From Bacteroidota bacterium (GTDB lineage: Bacteria > Bacteroidota > Bacteroidia > Chitinophagales > BACL12): 64,000 bases of DNA. Shown piece by piece: positions 1-8,598 of this stretch. Position 1 is the first letter of the stretch. Each line of letters opens with the position of its first letter. The position numbers were made by a program, and so were the translations under genes. The notes beneath the pieces were generated by a model. It worked only from the letters and a program-made list of their open reading frames with translations, searched no databases and was not told the origin of the DNA. The stretch covers positions 310,001-374,000 of the forward strand of contig JADKEK010000005.1 in assembly GCA_016718035.1 (NCBI GenBank). The letters run 5' to 3'.

Positions 1-83
1 ATATAACTTACCACAAAACCACTAATTTTTGGAATTCAAATTTCGAGTTTGTAAACGATAATTTTTCTACTCTACTAATGTTA

Positions 84-566
84 TTATTTCACGTCTCTTA
101 GCTTTTCCTTTTTTATTAATTTATTTAGCGTCGCTGCAATTCTCCGAACTTTTGTGTCATCGGTTTTCGCTGAATAAATCCAATCTATAAATTCTTTTTG
201 TTGACCTTCTGTATAACTTAAAAATGTTTTGTAGGCAATTGGATCTTCCTTTAAACAAACTAACAATTCTTCAGGTATTTCTAATGGGGTGTTATCCGCA
301 TATAAAACCACATTAACCCAAGCACCTGCTTGTTTACCAATTTTCTTTCTGATTTCCGCCTTTACCGGTAAAAAAAGTTGCCCATTGCCCAATGGCATTA
401 GCTTGTAACTTTTTATCTCAAAGTCATCAATAAACCCTTTTACCTTAACCCAACCAAAAGGTGCTCGCTTATCCTGAAGTACTTCGGGAATTACAACATA
501 CGTCCAACCGCCTTTCCCCGGATATTTTTGAAGTAAATATTTTTTGTTTATTAATGGCTTTTCCAA
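84..566 (-). CDS. DUF1905 / YdeI-like (OmpD-associated) protein
   Basis: A 160-residue soluble protein with no signal peptide or membrane segment. The first ~95 residues match the DUF1905 beta-barrel pattern (KGFIDDFEIKSYKLMPLGNG, then LPVKAEIRKKIGKQAG). The C-terminal ~60 residues match the YdeI/OmpD-associated region (FLSYTEGQQKEFIDWI, then TKVRRIAATLNKL). Proteins of this family are sometimes labelled bacteriocin-protection proteins, but their biochemical role is not established. The gene stands alone; the 190 bases between it and the next gene hold no ORF. The fold assignment is fairly secure; the function is unknown. Confidence 0.8.
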   Translation of the reverse strand: MEKPLINKKYLLQKYPGKGGWTYVVIPEVLQDKRAPFGWVKVKGFIDDFEIKSYKLMPLGNGQLFLPVKAEIRKKIGKQAGAWVNVVLYADNTPLEIPEELLVCLKEDPIAYKTFLSYTEGQQKEFIDWIYSAKTDDTKVRRIAATLNKLIKKEKLRDVK

Positions 567-730
567 TTCCCCTGTTATTTTACTTTAAAAAGGTTAGGTA
601 TAGCTAATCAAATCCTGCGAATTATTTCTAATCGAATTTACAAATATTTCTAAAAGGGCAACGGTATGAATATATAGTGATACAATAATTTTAAATAGTA
701 GTATTTAATCCCAAATTGGTGGTTACTGCT

Positions 731-761
731 CATTACTCATCACTCATTACTCATCCCTCAT
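731..761. repeat. 7-bp tandem array (CATYACT) at a 3' gene end
   Basis: Four consecutive 7-base units (CATTACT, CATCACT, CATTACT, CATCCCT) plus a partial fifth. The array runs into the stop codon (758-760) of the minus-strand M23 gene. Read in that gene's direction the unit is ATGAGTR, so an ATG recurs every 7 bases straight after the stop. Confidence 0.75.
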
Positions 762-2080
762 TTACTAATCCACAACGCAGGATCCATAATTACCGTATTT
801 TTCCAAATTTCTAAATGCACTTCGGTTTTGCCTTCTTCGGGATCTTCCCAGGCAGTGCCTATTTTTTGTTTGGTAGTTACTTTATCACCGGCTTTTACGG
901 TTACATTTTCGAGATTGGTATACACGCTGTAATATTCGCCATGTTTTATAATTACGCCTTTTTGGAACGATGGATTAAAAATTACATTTACTACTTCACC
1001 ATCAAAAATACTACGCACGGCTGTGCCTTCAGTTGTGGCAATATCAATACCGTTATTTTCAACTATTACATCTTTCAAAACCGGATGCGCATGTTTTCCA
1101 AATCGTTCGGTAATTGTTCCACGTTCGACCGGCCACGGTAATTTGCCTTTATTGCCGGCGAAGTTTTTAGATATAAGTTGCATTTCAGGCGTTAATCCCA
1201 AATTGACTTTTTCTGTGGTTTTTTCCGCCGTTTTGGTGGTGGTTGCGCTTTCGGTTGTTTTAGTAGTGGTACCTGTGTTTGTATTGGTATTGGCGTTTTT
1301 TTGCTCCAAGGCTTTTTTTGCTTCTGCCTCTTTTATACGGGCAGCTTCAGCAGCAGCTTTTTCTTTTTCTTTCCGTATTTCTTCAGAAATAATTGCCTGA
1401 ATTTTATTTTTTAATGAGGCTGCATCTTTTTTCTTTTTTTCGATTTGTTTCTTTAAATCTTTTTCCTGTGTTTGCAATTTTTTAACTGCCTCATCTTTTT
1501 TTGCTTTTTCGGAATCAAGCTGCTTTTTCTCTTTTTCTTCTTTGGTTAATAACGATTCTTTTTCTTCCTTTTCCTGCTCGATAATTTCAATTTTTTTAGT
1601 CAAATTTTCACTTATTTCTTCAATAGCAACAATTTGTTCTTTTCTAAAACCATGAAATGAACGAATATATTGGACGCGTTGAAATGCTTCATTTATACTT
1701 TTACTGGAGAATATAAAATGTAAAGGTTTGTAATCCTGGTCGTTTAAATATGTGTAATATACCATTTGGGCATATTGCTTTTTTAATTCGGTCATATCAC
1801 TTTGCATCGCATTAATAGCGGCATTGGTGCTGTTTAATTCCTGATTAACGCTATGCATTTGTTGTGCTATGTTATTAATTACCTGCTCACGCATATCTAT
1901 TTTGCGATTTAATAACTTTAAATCGTTTAAGGAATTTTCTTTTTTCTTTTTGGTGCTATTAAGCAATTCCTCTGTGTCTTTTATTTCGTTTTGTAATTTA
2001 TTGTACTTAGACTGCAAACTCGCTTTGTCGCCGGTTTGAGCAAATGCTGTTGCGGAGCCTTGTGTAAGTAACAACGCCAT
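758..2080 (-). CDS. EnvC-like murein hydrolase activator, degenerate M23/LytM domain
   Basis: An exported protein: hydrophobic leader ending AFAQ, a long Lys/Glu-rich coiled coil, a Thr/Asn/Ala-rich linker, and a C-terminal LytM (peptidase M23) domain. Active M23 enzymes have an HxGxD motif and a late HxH motif. Here the first reads NNGID and the second EVH, so two zinc ligands are missing. This is the pattern of EnvC-type proteins, which switch on amidases at division sites rather than cut peptidoglycan themselves (family knowledge; the role here is inferred). The start is uncertain. The ATG at 2080 gives a leader without a positive n-region, while an ATG at 2251 would overlap the upstream gene by 107 bases. 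An unusual start codon near 2128 would give a better signal peptide. It is the last gene of an envelope operon. Confidence 0.75.
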   Translation of the reverse strand: MALLLTQGSATAFAQTGDKASLQSKYNKLQNEIKDTEELLNSTKKKKENSLNDLKLLNRKIDMREQVINNIAQQMHSVNQELNSTNAAINAMQSDMTELKKQYAQMVYYTYLNDQDYKPLHFIFSSKSINEAFQRVQYIRSFHGFRKEQIVAIEEISENLTKKIEIIEQEKEEKESLLTKEEKEKKQLDSEKAKKDEAVKKLQTQEKDLKKQIEKKKKDAASLKNKIQAIISEEIRKEKEKAAAEAARIKEAEAKKALEQKNANTNTNTGTTTKTTESATTTKTAEKTTEKVNLGLTPEMQLISKNFAGNKGKLPWPVERGTITERFGKHAHPVLKDVIVENNGIDIATTEGTAVRSIFDGEVVNVIFNPSFQKGVIIKHGEYYSVYTNLENVTVKAGDKVTTKQKIGTAWEDPEEGKTEVHLEIWKNTVIMDPALWISK

Positions 2081-2144
2081 TATAATTAAAACAATACCAT
2101 AAAAAGGAAAACGCGAAATAGGTGTAATTAAATTCGCTTCGGTA

Positions 2145-2897
2145 TTAGTCGATACGTTTGTATTTGGGGTTAACGGTAAACGTAAACCCGAATGGTTGGT
2201 CAAATTCCACTTTGGTAAATTCAATATGCGCTGTAAGGTCATCTTGTGCATCTATAAATATGTTACGGATAAACGCAAATTGTCTCCCTTCTATTTTCTC
2301 ATACGCATCATAATCGAGCGTAAGGGTGCGATTTGCGATTAAATCCTGGATAAACATACGTAAGATGTCATAATCAGGGCTCAACCAAAGTGTATTTTTA
2401 TAAACAGCATTTTCTGCTAATAGTACATATTTGTCGTCACTTTCACCGGTATTAAGGGCGGTGGTGTCGTAATAAACCGGATTGCCGACTATCAGATTTT
2501 GTAAATCGTAAAAATCGGCGTCAATATTGAATGAAGATTTAATAAATTCGATGTCGCGGGGAATATACTCCTGATTAAGCCTGTCGATTATTTCTATGCT
2601 GTCGGGGGTAATTTTTACCCTGGCACCTTCAACCCCTAAAACGCGGAGTGATAGGCCAATTACAGAGTCCTTAAGTATGTCAATCTGGGCCGAAAAACTT
2701 TGATTGATATTGGCAGAAGCTACATCTACTTTTGCTTTTCCGCTAAAAGTTTGAAAAACTACTTTTTTTTCTTCGAGTTTGTCGTCAAGTTCGTAAGCAG
2801 AAGCCGGTTTTACGTTTCGGTTAAAAATGGTTTGCGTGGTTTTGCACGACAATAAAAAAATGGATATCCCAATAAAAAAAACCGCTTGCTTATTCAT
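2145..2897 (-). CDS. DUF4292 lipoprotein
   Basis: About 250 residues. A lipoprotein signal (FIGISIFLLSCKTTQ, lipobox LLSC) is followed by a beta-rich domain of the DUF4292 type (FQTFSGKAKVDVAS near the mature N-terminus, IDRLNQEYIPRDIEF, FIRNIFIDAQDDLTAHIEFT). The fold resembles LolA/LolB-like lipoprotein carriers, and a role in outer-membrane lipoprotein handling has been suggested for such folds; that is inference. The chosen ATG at 2897 overlaps the end of the TPR gene by 8 bases and places the lipobox about 18 residues in. An upstream in-frame ATG at 2927 would give an over-long n-region. TPR lipoprotein, DUF4292 and M23 genes often sit together in Bacteroidota. Confidence 0.8.
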   Translation of the reverse strand: MNKQAVFFIGISIFLLSCKTTQTIFNRNVKPASAYELDDKLEEKKVVFQTFSGKAKVDVASANINQSFSAQIDILKDSVIGLSLRVLGVEGARVKITPDSIEIIDRLNQEYIPRDIEFIKSSFNIDADFYDLQNLIVGNPVYYDTTALNTGESDDKYVLLAENAVYKNTLWLSPDYDILRMFIQDLIANRTLTLDYDAYEKIEGRQFAFIRNIFIDAQDDLTAHIEFTKVEFDQPFGFTFTVNPKYKRID

Positions 2898-4659
2898 ACA
2901 ACATTTTGTCATTGATTTTTTTATCAATCAAATCTGATGCCTCACCTAACTGTTTGGCTTTTTTCCAGTATTCAACTGCTTTTTCTTTGTCCCCTAATTG
3001 ATATAATACATCACCGTAATGTTCGTTTACAACCCCACTTTTATCACCACCATTGCGTAGTGAGTTATTAATCCATTTTTCGGCTTCTGTATATTTTTTC
3101 TGCTGATATAAAATCCAGCCATAAGTATCTTCAAACGAAGGATTATCAGGCACAATACGAATACTTTGCAGTGACATTTCAGCCGCTCTGTCCAGCTTTT
3201 CGTTGCGGACAGATAGATAATACGCGTAATTATTTAAAGTATAAGGATTGTCTGCCACAATTTCAATACTGCTTTCGAAAGCTTTATCTGATTCCACATG
3301 GTTGCCCAACTCGTGATAAGCATCACCAAGCTGAGTAAACATATCGGCACGCAATTGCTGGTTCGATACGGTTAAGGGTAAGCCGCGTTTTAACACCTTG
3401 ATGGCTTCGTCGTATTGTTTTAACTGATTATTGCCTATGGCATTAAAATAATAACTGACCGGTTGATTAGGATACAATTCAATAGCTGTTGCTGACACAT
3501 CTACCAACGAATCGTATTTTCTTAAATCGGACCAGATATAAAACATTTTAATCCAAACATCAAAAATATCGCTGCGAAGTTGTATACTTTTTGAATAATT
3601 GGCAGCAGCAGATTCAAGTGCATTGCCATAAAATAAAAAATCACCACGCATGGCAAACGACTTGGCATCGTCGGCATGAGCTGTCACTAAATATTCTGTC
3701 CATTTAAGCACAGAATCTTTCATCACAAATTGTTTTTTATCTATTGAGTCTACAAATAATACGAGGTAAAATATTTTAGTGTCAATATTTCCGGCACTGT
3801 TTAAAAATGCTTTACGCATGGTGTCGTAATACAATTTTTGCTCTCCCGATTTTTGAAATAAACTCGCTTTCTTAAATTGTAAGTCGGTATTATTAGTGTC
3901 GGTAGCTAATAAAATATCAAATGTTTCGGCTGCGAGTTCAGGCTGATTATTTTTTTCATAATATTCGCTCAAAAATCGCATGTACGTGGTGTTTCCGGGA
4001 TTCATCTCTATCAGTTCCTTCATCCAGGTAATAGCCGATTCGTAGTTGCCTTTTAATGCATACAGCCGTTGTAATTCAAAAACCACACCTTCTTCTTTAC
4101 CAATAATATCTTTTAACGACATCATTGTTTTAATAGCATCATCTATTTTATTTGCCTTTTCATAACTATAAGCTAAACGATAATAGGTTTCATCATTCGC
4201 TTTACCTGATTTTACAACAACAGTATAAACTTCTGCTGCTTTTAAGTAGCTGGCACTATATCCTAAAATATCGGCATACTGTAACAGGTATTCGTTATTC
4301 TCTGGTTTTAAGTTTACAGCACTTTTAATATAAGATAGCGCATCTGATGCTTGACCAAAATCGAAATAAATACGACTCAACTGATAATACGATGCATCGT
4401 TACTGGGGTCTTGTTTAACAATTTTGTTGAGCAATTCCACTGCTTTAGTATACTCACCTAAAGCCATAAATTTACATGCGTCGATATAATCGCGTTCAAT
4501 GGCTGCGGTATCTACCCCTTTTTTACTCTTTGCAGTAATAGTGGGAGAAACAGTTGAAGGATTTGTATTTTGTGCTGTTTTACTTCCCGTACAGGCAGCT
4601 GCCAGCAACATAAGACAACATGCAGTGAGAAGAGAAAATTGTTTAATGGTTTTTATCAT
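2890..4659 (-). CDS. TPR-repeat lipoprotein
   Basis: 589 residues. A lipoprotein-type leader (LLTACCLMLLAAACTGS) is followed by an almost continuous array of tetratricopeptide repeats. Examples are the segment starting GEYTKAVELLNKIVKQDPSN near residue 70 and YTEAEKWINNSL and KEKAVEYWKKAKQLG near the C-terminus. TPR arrays are protein-binding scaffolds, and with an N-terminal lipid anchor this one probably faces the periplasm. The start codon overlaps the stop of the upstream nucleotidyltransferase by 4 bases (ATGA), so translation is likely coupled. Its partner is unknown. Confidence 0.82.
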   Translation of the reverse strand: MIKTIKQFSLLTACCLMLLAAACTGSKTAQNTNPSTVSPTITAKSKKGVDTAAIERDYIDACKFMALGEYTKAVELLNKIVKQDPSNDASYYQLSRIYFDFGQASDALSYIKSAVNLKPENNEYLLQYADILGYSASYLKAAEVYTVVVKSGKANDETYYRLAYSYEKANKIDDAIKTMMSLKDIIGKEEGVVFELQRLYALKGNYESAITWMKELIEMNPGNTTYMRFLSEYYEKNNQPELAAETFDILLATDTNNTDLQFKKASLFQKSGEQKLYYDTMRKAFLNSAGNIDTKIFYLVLFVDSIDKKQFVMKDSVLKWTEYLVTAHADDAKSFAMRGDFLFYGNALESAAANYSKSIQLRSDIFDVWIKMFYIWSDLRKYDSLVDVSATAIELYPNQPVSYYFNAIGNNQLKQYDEAIKVLKRGLPLTVSNQQLRADMFTQLGDAYHELGNHVESDKAFESSIEIVADNPYTLNNYAYYLSVRNEKLDRAAEMSLQSIRIVPDNPSFEDTYGWILYQQKKYTEAEKWINNSLRNGGDKSGVVNEHYGDVLYQLGDKEKAVEYWKKAKQLGEASDLIDKKINDKMLYE

Positions 4660-5660
4660 GCCTGAGTACTATAATCGCTGATACTCAAATCGTCAGGTTT
4701 ACCTTGTAAAACGGCAAAACTCCCAATCATCGAATTCGCGATATTTTTATCTGCAATAGTAACTGAATTTTGCAGAATTGAATTTCGTATTAACGAATTT
4801 TTAACTGTTGAATTACTTCCAATTGAAACATGCGGACCAATAATGGCATTTTCAATCACCACATTTTCACCTAAATAACAAGGTTCAATTATAACGCTGT
4901 TGACAGTTTTAACACTGCCTGCAATTAATTGTTCCTTCCCTTTTTTCAACTCCAACACGCGCTGATTCGTATATACAGTGGCATCTTTATTACCACAATC
5001 GAGCCATTCTTCTACTTTTCCGGGGGTAAATTTATACCCCTTTTGTTTCATGCTTTCCAGTGCATTAGTTAACTGGTATTCACCTTTTTCTTTAATGTTA
5101 TTGTCGAGCAAATATTGCATTTCGCTGCGCAAAAGTGCCCCATCTTTAATATAATAAACCCCGATTATGGCTAAATCGGACACAAAATGATCCGGTTTTT
5201 CAACAAAATTGGTAATTACGCCATCGTTATTTAATTCAACCACGCCGAAGTTTTTCCAATTGTCTACGCGATTTACCCAAATTATACCATCGGCTGATGT
5301 ATCAATTTTCAGGTCGGTTTTAAATAAAGTGTCGGCAAAAGCCACTATAGTATGACCAACAAGTGTATCACCGGCACATAAAATGGCATGTGCAGTGCCA
5401 AGCGGTTCATCCTGATAACAAATTTTTCCTTTGGCGCCTAACTGTTCGGCAACACGAATAAGCATGTCCTCTACTTCCTTGCCAAAACGGCCAACTATAA
5501 AGGCAATTTCTTCAATTTTTTCGTCAGTAGTCTGGGCAATATCCTCCACCAAACGCTGCACAATCGGCTTTCCGGCTACAGGTATCAAGGGTTTTGGGAC
5601 AGTCAGTGTGTGTGGCCTCATTCGCTTCCCCATTCCGGCCATTGGGATGATTATATTCAT
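4656..5660 (-). CDS. Sugar-phosphate nucleotidyltransferase with left-handed beta-helix tail
   Basis: 334 residues. The N-terminus carries the nucleotidyltransferase signature (IIPMAGMGKRMRPHTLTVPK, with the conserved Gly-rich loop, Arg and PKPL), then GTAHAIL, and the acceptor-site region EKPDHFV. The C-terminal ~70 residues show hexapeptide-like turns (VIIEPCYLGENVVIENAIIG) of a left-handed beta-helix, as in GlmU and RmlA-long types. It should transfer NMP to a sugar 1-phosphate to make an NDP-sugar for envelope polysaccharide. Substrate and base cannot be fixed from sequence. It is first in a four-gene minus-strand operon and has a plausible -7 box 20 bases upstream. Confidence 0.85.
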   Translation of the reverse strand: MNIIIPMAGMGKRMRPHTLTVPKPLIPVAGKPIVQRLVEDIAQTTDEKIEEIAFIVGRFGKEVEDMLIRVAEQLGAKGKICYQDEPLGTAHAILCAGDTLVGHTIVAFADTLFKTDLKIDTSADGIIWVNRVDNWKNFGVVELNNDGVITNFVEKPDHFVSDLAIIGVYYIKDGALLRSEMQYLLDNNIKEKGEYQLTNALESMKQKGYKFTPGKVEEWLDCGNKDATVYTNQRVLELKKGKEQLIAGSVKTVNSVIIEPCYLGENVVIENAIIGPHVSIGSNSTVKNSLIRNSILQNSVTIADKNIANSMIGSFAVLQGKPDDLSISDYSTQA

Positions 5661-5679
5661 ATTTCTGCTTTTCGAAGTG

Positions 5680-5687
5680 CAAAGATA
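5680..5687 (-). promoter_or_regulatory. Candidate Bacteroidota -7 box (TATCTTTG)
   Basis: On the minus strand this reads TATCTTTG, matching the Bacteroidota -7 consensus TAnnTTTG, 20 bases before the nucleotidyltransferase ATG. No clear TTTG lies 19-21 bases further upstream, so only half of the promoter is supported. Confidence 0.4.
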
Positions 5688-5725
5688 CTTAATGTAATAA
5701 TGTTTGTGATTGCACGAAAAAGGAT

Positions 5726-5949
5726 GGGTAATTAGCTAATTGGTTGATTAGCAAATTAGCAAATGGGTTTTCGCTTCGGGAAGGACATGATGAGGTGAAC
5801 CTGGAGTTTGGCGGATGCTTGGCGCATCCTTGGTGGTGGGTAATTAGCTAATTGGTTGATTAGCAAATTAGCTAATGGGTTTTCGCTTCGGGAAGGAAAT
5901 GATGAGGTGAACCTGGAGTTTAGCGGATGCTGGCGCATCCTTGGTGGGG
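5726..5949. repeat. Two tandem copies of a 112-bp direct repeat
   Basis: Copy 1 spans 5726-5837 and copy 2 spans 5838-5949. They differ by a few substitutions and a one-base indel. Each copy opens with an AT-rich stretch that keeps repeating the AATTAGCTAAT / GATTAGCAAATTAGC theme, then TTTTCGCTTCGGGAAGG, and ends GGCGCATCCTTGGTGG. The stretch has no credible gene; the only ORF across it is built from the repeat itself. Confidence 0.85.
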
Positions 5950-6117
5950 GATGGTTTGGTTCTAATGGGGGGTGATGGGTGTGGTTTTTCGAATTATTTG
6001 TTTTTGCAACCTGGTGTTTTCGGTACAGGTACATTTGCTTCGAATTATAATAACTGCCAACCATAGTCGACACGTGGGTCGACGGCTACGGTATCCTCCA
6101 TGGCGGACGTTTCGCGT
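5950..6117. other. Gene-free spacer with paired GTCGAC palindromes
   Basis: This is the part of the 805-base gap between 5661 and 6465 that lies between the two repeat arrays. I see no ORF with coding character and no RNA gene. It contains two GTCGAC palindromes (6066-6071 and 6078-6083) six bases apart. It also has a GC-rich patch (GGCGGACG) that recurs in altered form inside the first and second units of the following array. Confidence 0.5.
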
Positions 6118-6469
6118 ATTGGTACATCGGTACATTCCCACATTAGTACATTAATCAGCATCCGCCGCGGCGGACACATTATCACATCAGCACATCAACG
6201 GCTGTTTCCGCCTCGTCGGACACTTCGCGCATTGGTACATCGGTACATTCCCAAATTGGTACATTAATCAGCACATCAACACATTATCAAATCAGCACAT
6301 CAACGGCTGTTTCATTGGTACATCGGTACATTCCCAAATTGGTACATTAATCAGCACATCAACACATCAGCACATTACCACATCAACGGCTGTTTAATTG
6401 GTACATCGGTACATTCCCACATTGGTACATTAATCAGCACATCAACACATTAGCACATCAGCACATTAA
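6118..6469. repeat. Minisatellite array, 8-bp core within ~83-bp higher-order units
   Basis: Four higher-order units begin at 6118, 6231, 6314 and 6397. Each starts ATTGGTACATCGGTACATTC and ends in a CACATCAACGGCTGTTT-like block, which is missing from the last unit. Inside the units almost everything is an 8-base step of the form ATYNNNAC (ATTGGTAC, ATCGGTAC, ATTCCCAC, ATCAACAC, ATTAGCAC, ATCAGCAC). The array ends inside the stop codon (6466-6468) of the minus-strand dut gene. Read in the sense of dut, an ATG therefore follows every 8 bases. Confidence 0.85.
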
Positions 6470-6897
6470 CCCCCAGTCGAACCAAAACCCCCATCTCCGC
6501 GCTCGCTTTTTTCTAAATTGGCAACGTCGATCCAGGAAACAAATTCGTGTTTGGCGACTACCATTTGCGCTATTTTGTCGCCATTGTTAATGCGAAAAGG
6601 CTGGTCGCTGTGATTAATAGCAATTACTTTTATTTCACCCCTGTAATCGGCATCTATTGTGCCCGGCGAATTAAGCATGGTAATACCGGAATTGATTGCC
6701 AAACCGGAACGCGGCCGAATTTGGGCTTCATAACCAACCGGAAGTTCAATAAAAATGCCCGTTGGCACCAACACTCGTTGTCCGGGTAAAAGCACCATTT
6801 CTGCCTCAAGGTTAGCTCGTAAATCCATTCCCGCAGATTGAGCAGTAGCATACGATGGGTTAGGATTATTTGATTTGTTGATGATTTTAATTTCCAT
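6466..6897 (-). CDS. dut: dUTP diphosphatase
   Basis: 143 residues, the usual length for the trimeric enzyme. All five dUTPase motifs are visible: AGMDLRA (1), PRSGLAINSG (2), GTIDADYRGEIKV with the catalytic Asp in the TIDADYRG loop (3), FRINNGDKIAQMVV (4) and the C-terminal Gly-rich RGDGGFGSTGG (5). It converts dUTP to dUMP and pyrophosphate, keeping uracil out of DNA and feeding thymidylate synthesis. The TAA stop is the first unit of a minisatellite array. The gene sits 62 bases downstream of the flippase gene on the same strand and may be co-transcribed with it. Confidence 0.97.
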   Translation of the reverse strand: MEIKIINKSNNPNPSYATAQSAGMDLRANLEAEMVLLPGQRVLVPTGIFIELPVGYEAQIRPRSGLAINSGITMLNSPGTIDADYRGEIKVIAINHSDQPFRINNGDKIAQMVVAKHEFVSWIDVANLEKSERGDGGFGSTGG

Positions 6898-6959
6898 GCT
6901 TGTTGCAATAAATAAAAGAAAAAATGTTTTGTTGTAGCAAATATCAGGTGATGGTAAAA

Positions 6960-8435
6960 TTAAGTTTTACGCAATAATTTATGTAAATCTAACCACCATG
7001 CAAAAACAAAAAATACACCAATAAATATTGCGCGTATAATCAACGAAATAATTTGATTGGATATGATTTGATATAACCATAAACCAATTAAACATAACAC
7101 TACTGATATTATTATATAAGCTATTATTTTGCGTAAATTGTAAGGAACTCGGTAGTGTTTTTGACCAATTACATGACTCATTACCACCATGCTGAAATAA
7201 CAAATTAATGTTGTCCATGCAGCACCTGTATAACCTAATTTTGGAATGAGTAAAAAATTAAATAATAAAGTTAATGCCGCACCTGTTAATGGAATTATGG
7301 TGGCAAATACTGTTTTATCCGTGAGTTTATACCAAACACTTTGATTGTAATAAATACCGAGAAATAAATTCGCTAATAATAAAACGGGTACAATATGTAA
7401 TCCTTCATGAAATTCTGCGCCGATAATTATTTTAAATATATCAGGAAATAAACCTACACCTAAAAATATTACACAACAAACCACTACAAAATACTTCATT
7501 ATTAACGCATATAAGGAAGGTGCATTTTTGTCGGCGGATTGGCTGAAAAAAAATGGTTCTGCACCCATCCTAAACCCTTGTACCGCAAGCGTCATGAATA
7601 TGGAGAGTTTATACACTGCGCTGTAAATACCTACCTGTTGCAGGTTCTCTTCCATGGTGCCGGAACCCCAGTATTTTAACAACACCCTGTCGAGCGTTTC
7701 GTTAATCATGCCTGCTAAACCGATAATAATTAATGGAGCGCCATATTGCATTAATTTTTTCCATGTAGGTAAGTCGAAACGAATATTAAACATGCTTGGT
7801 GCAAATATTAAAAACGTTACACCGCTGGCAATTAAATTGGCAATAAATACATAAGCAATTCCATATTGTGGCTGGTAAGTAAATCCGAATGGCTCAAATA
7901 AGGTATAATTATTTTTTAAAGCAGGCCAAAGGAAAAATATATTCAATAAAATATTAATACCAATATTTATCAGCTTAATAGAAAAATACCTCCAGGGTCT
8001 TCCTTCCAAACGTAATTTTGCAAATGGAATATTAACGAGTGTGTCAAATCCGATGATTAAAGCAAAAAATATTATGTAATTAGCATTTCCGGGATAACCC
8101 AATAAATTGGAAATATTGCCTGCAGAAAAAACAATTGAACCAACAATAATTAAGGTAGTGACAAGTAATGAAAATTGGGCGGTGCCAAATATGTTTTTTT
8201 TCTCCAGCGAATTGGTCGAATTTGAAGCAAAACGAAAATAGGCTGTCTCCAAACCAAACATACAAATTACATTAATAAAAGTAACGTATGCATACATTTC
8301 TGATATAATTCCATAATCAGACTGATTGGTAAAAACCCTTGTGTGCAGGGGTGCTAATAAATAATTTAAAACCCGCACCAAAATTGTGCTCAACCCATAA
8401 ATTGCAGTAACATTCGCCAGGCGTCGGAGTGACAT
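6960..8435 (-). CDS. Polysaccharide flippase (MATE/Wzx-like)
   Basis: About 491 residues with some 12-14 predicted membrane helices. The N-terminus MSLRRLANVTAIYGLSTILV and the following RVLNYLLAPLHTRVF are typical of the polysaccharide biosynthesis (RfbX/Wzx) family in the MOP superfamily. These carriers move lipid-linked oligosaccharides across the inner membrane. The ATG at 8435 was chosen because the family N-terminus starts there. An ORF extension to 8564 adds 43 residues without homology-like character. No glycosyltransferases flank the gene, so the cargo is unknown. The next gene in the opposite direction starts about 165 bases away. Confidence 0.88.
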   Translation of the reverse strand: MSLRRLANVTAIYGLSTILVRVLNYLLAPLHTRVFTNQSDYGIISEMYAYVTFINVICMFGLETAYFRFASNSTNSLEKKNIFGTAQFSLLVTTLIIVGSIVFSAGNISNLLGYPGNANYIIFFALIIGFDTLVNIPFAKLRLEGRPWRYFSIKLINIGINILLNIFFLWPALKNNYTLFEPFGFTYQPQYGIAYVFIANLIASGVTFLIFAPSMFNIRFDLPTWKKLMQYGAPLIIIGLAGMINETLDRVLLKYWGSGTMEENLQQVGIYSAVYKLSIFMTLAVQGFRMGAEPFFFSQSADKNAPSLYALIMKYFVVVCCVIFLGVGLFPDIFKIIIGAEFHEGLHIVPVLLLANLFLGIYYNQSVWYKLTDKTVFATIIPLTGAALTLLFNFLLIPKLGYTGAAWTTLICYFSMVVMSHVIGQKHYRVPYNLRKIIAYIIISVVLCLIGLWLYQIISNQIISLIIRAIFIGVFFVFAWWLDLHKLLRKT

Positions 8436-8598
8436 TGGGGTAAAGTTATAAAAAATGAGGTAAGCGGCATCAAAAAGGCTGCTACATCGACTATTAGACT
8501 TGATGTACTGAAAATTGAGCAGTCTATGGAATGAGAAACTCCGTTTGCCTTCATTATTCTTCATTTTTTCTTTACTTTAGTAGCTATTATCTGCGCCT

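Noticed and set aside
5756..6073. 105-codon ORF on the minus strand
   Set aside because: It is made from the 112-bp repeat, with a Pro/His/Arg-rich repetitive product and no family character.
6118..6469. Possible CRISPR array
   Set aside because: The repeats are nested 8-base steps with no unique spacers, the unit lengths vary, and no cas gene is present.
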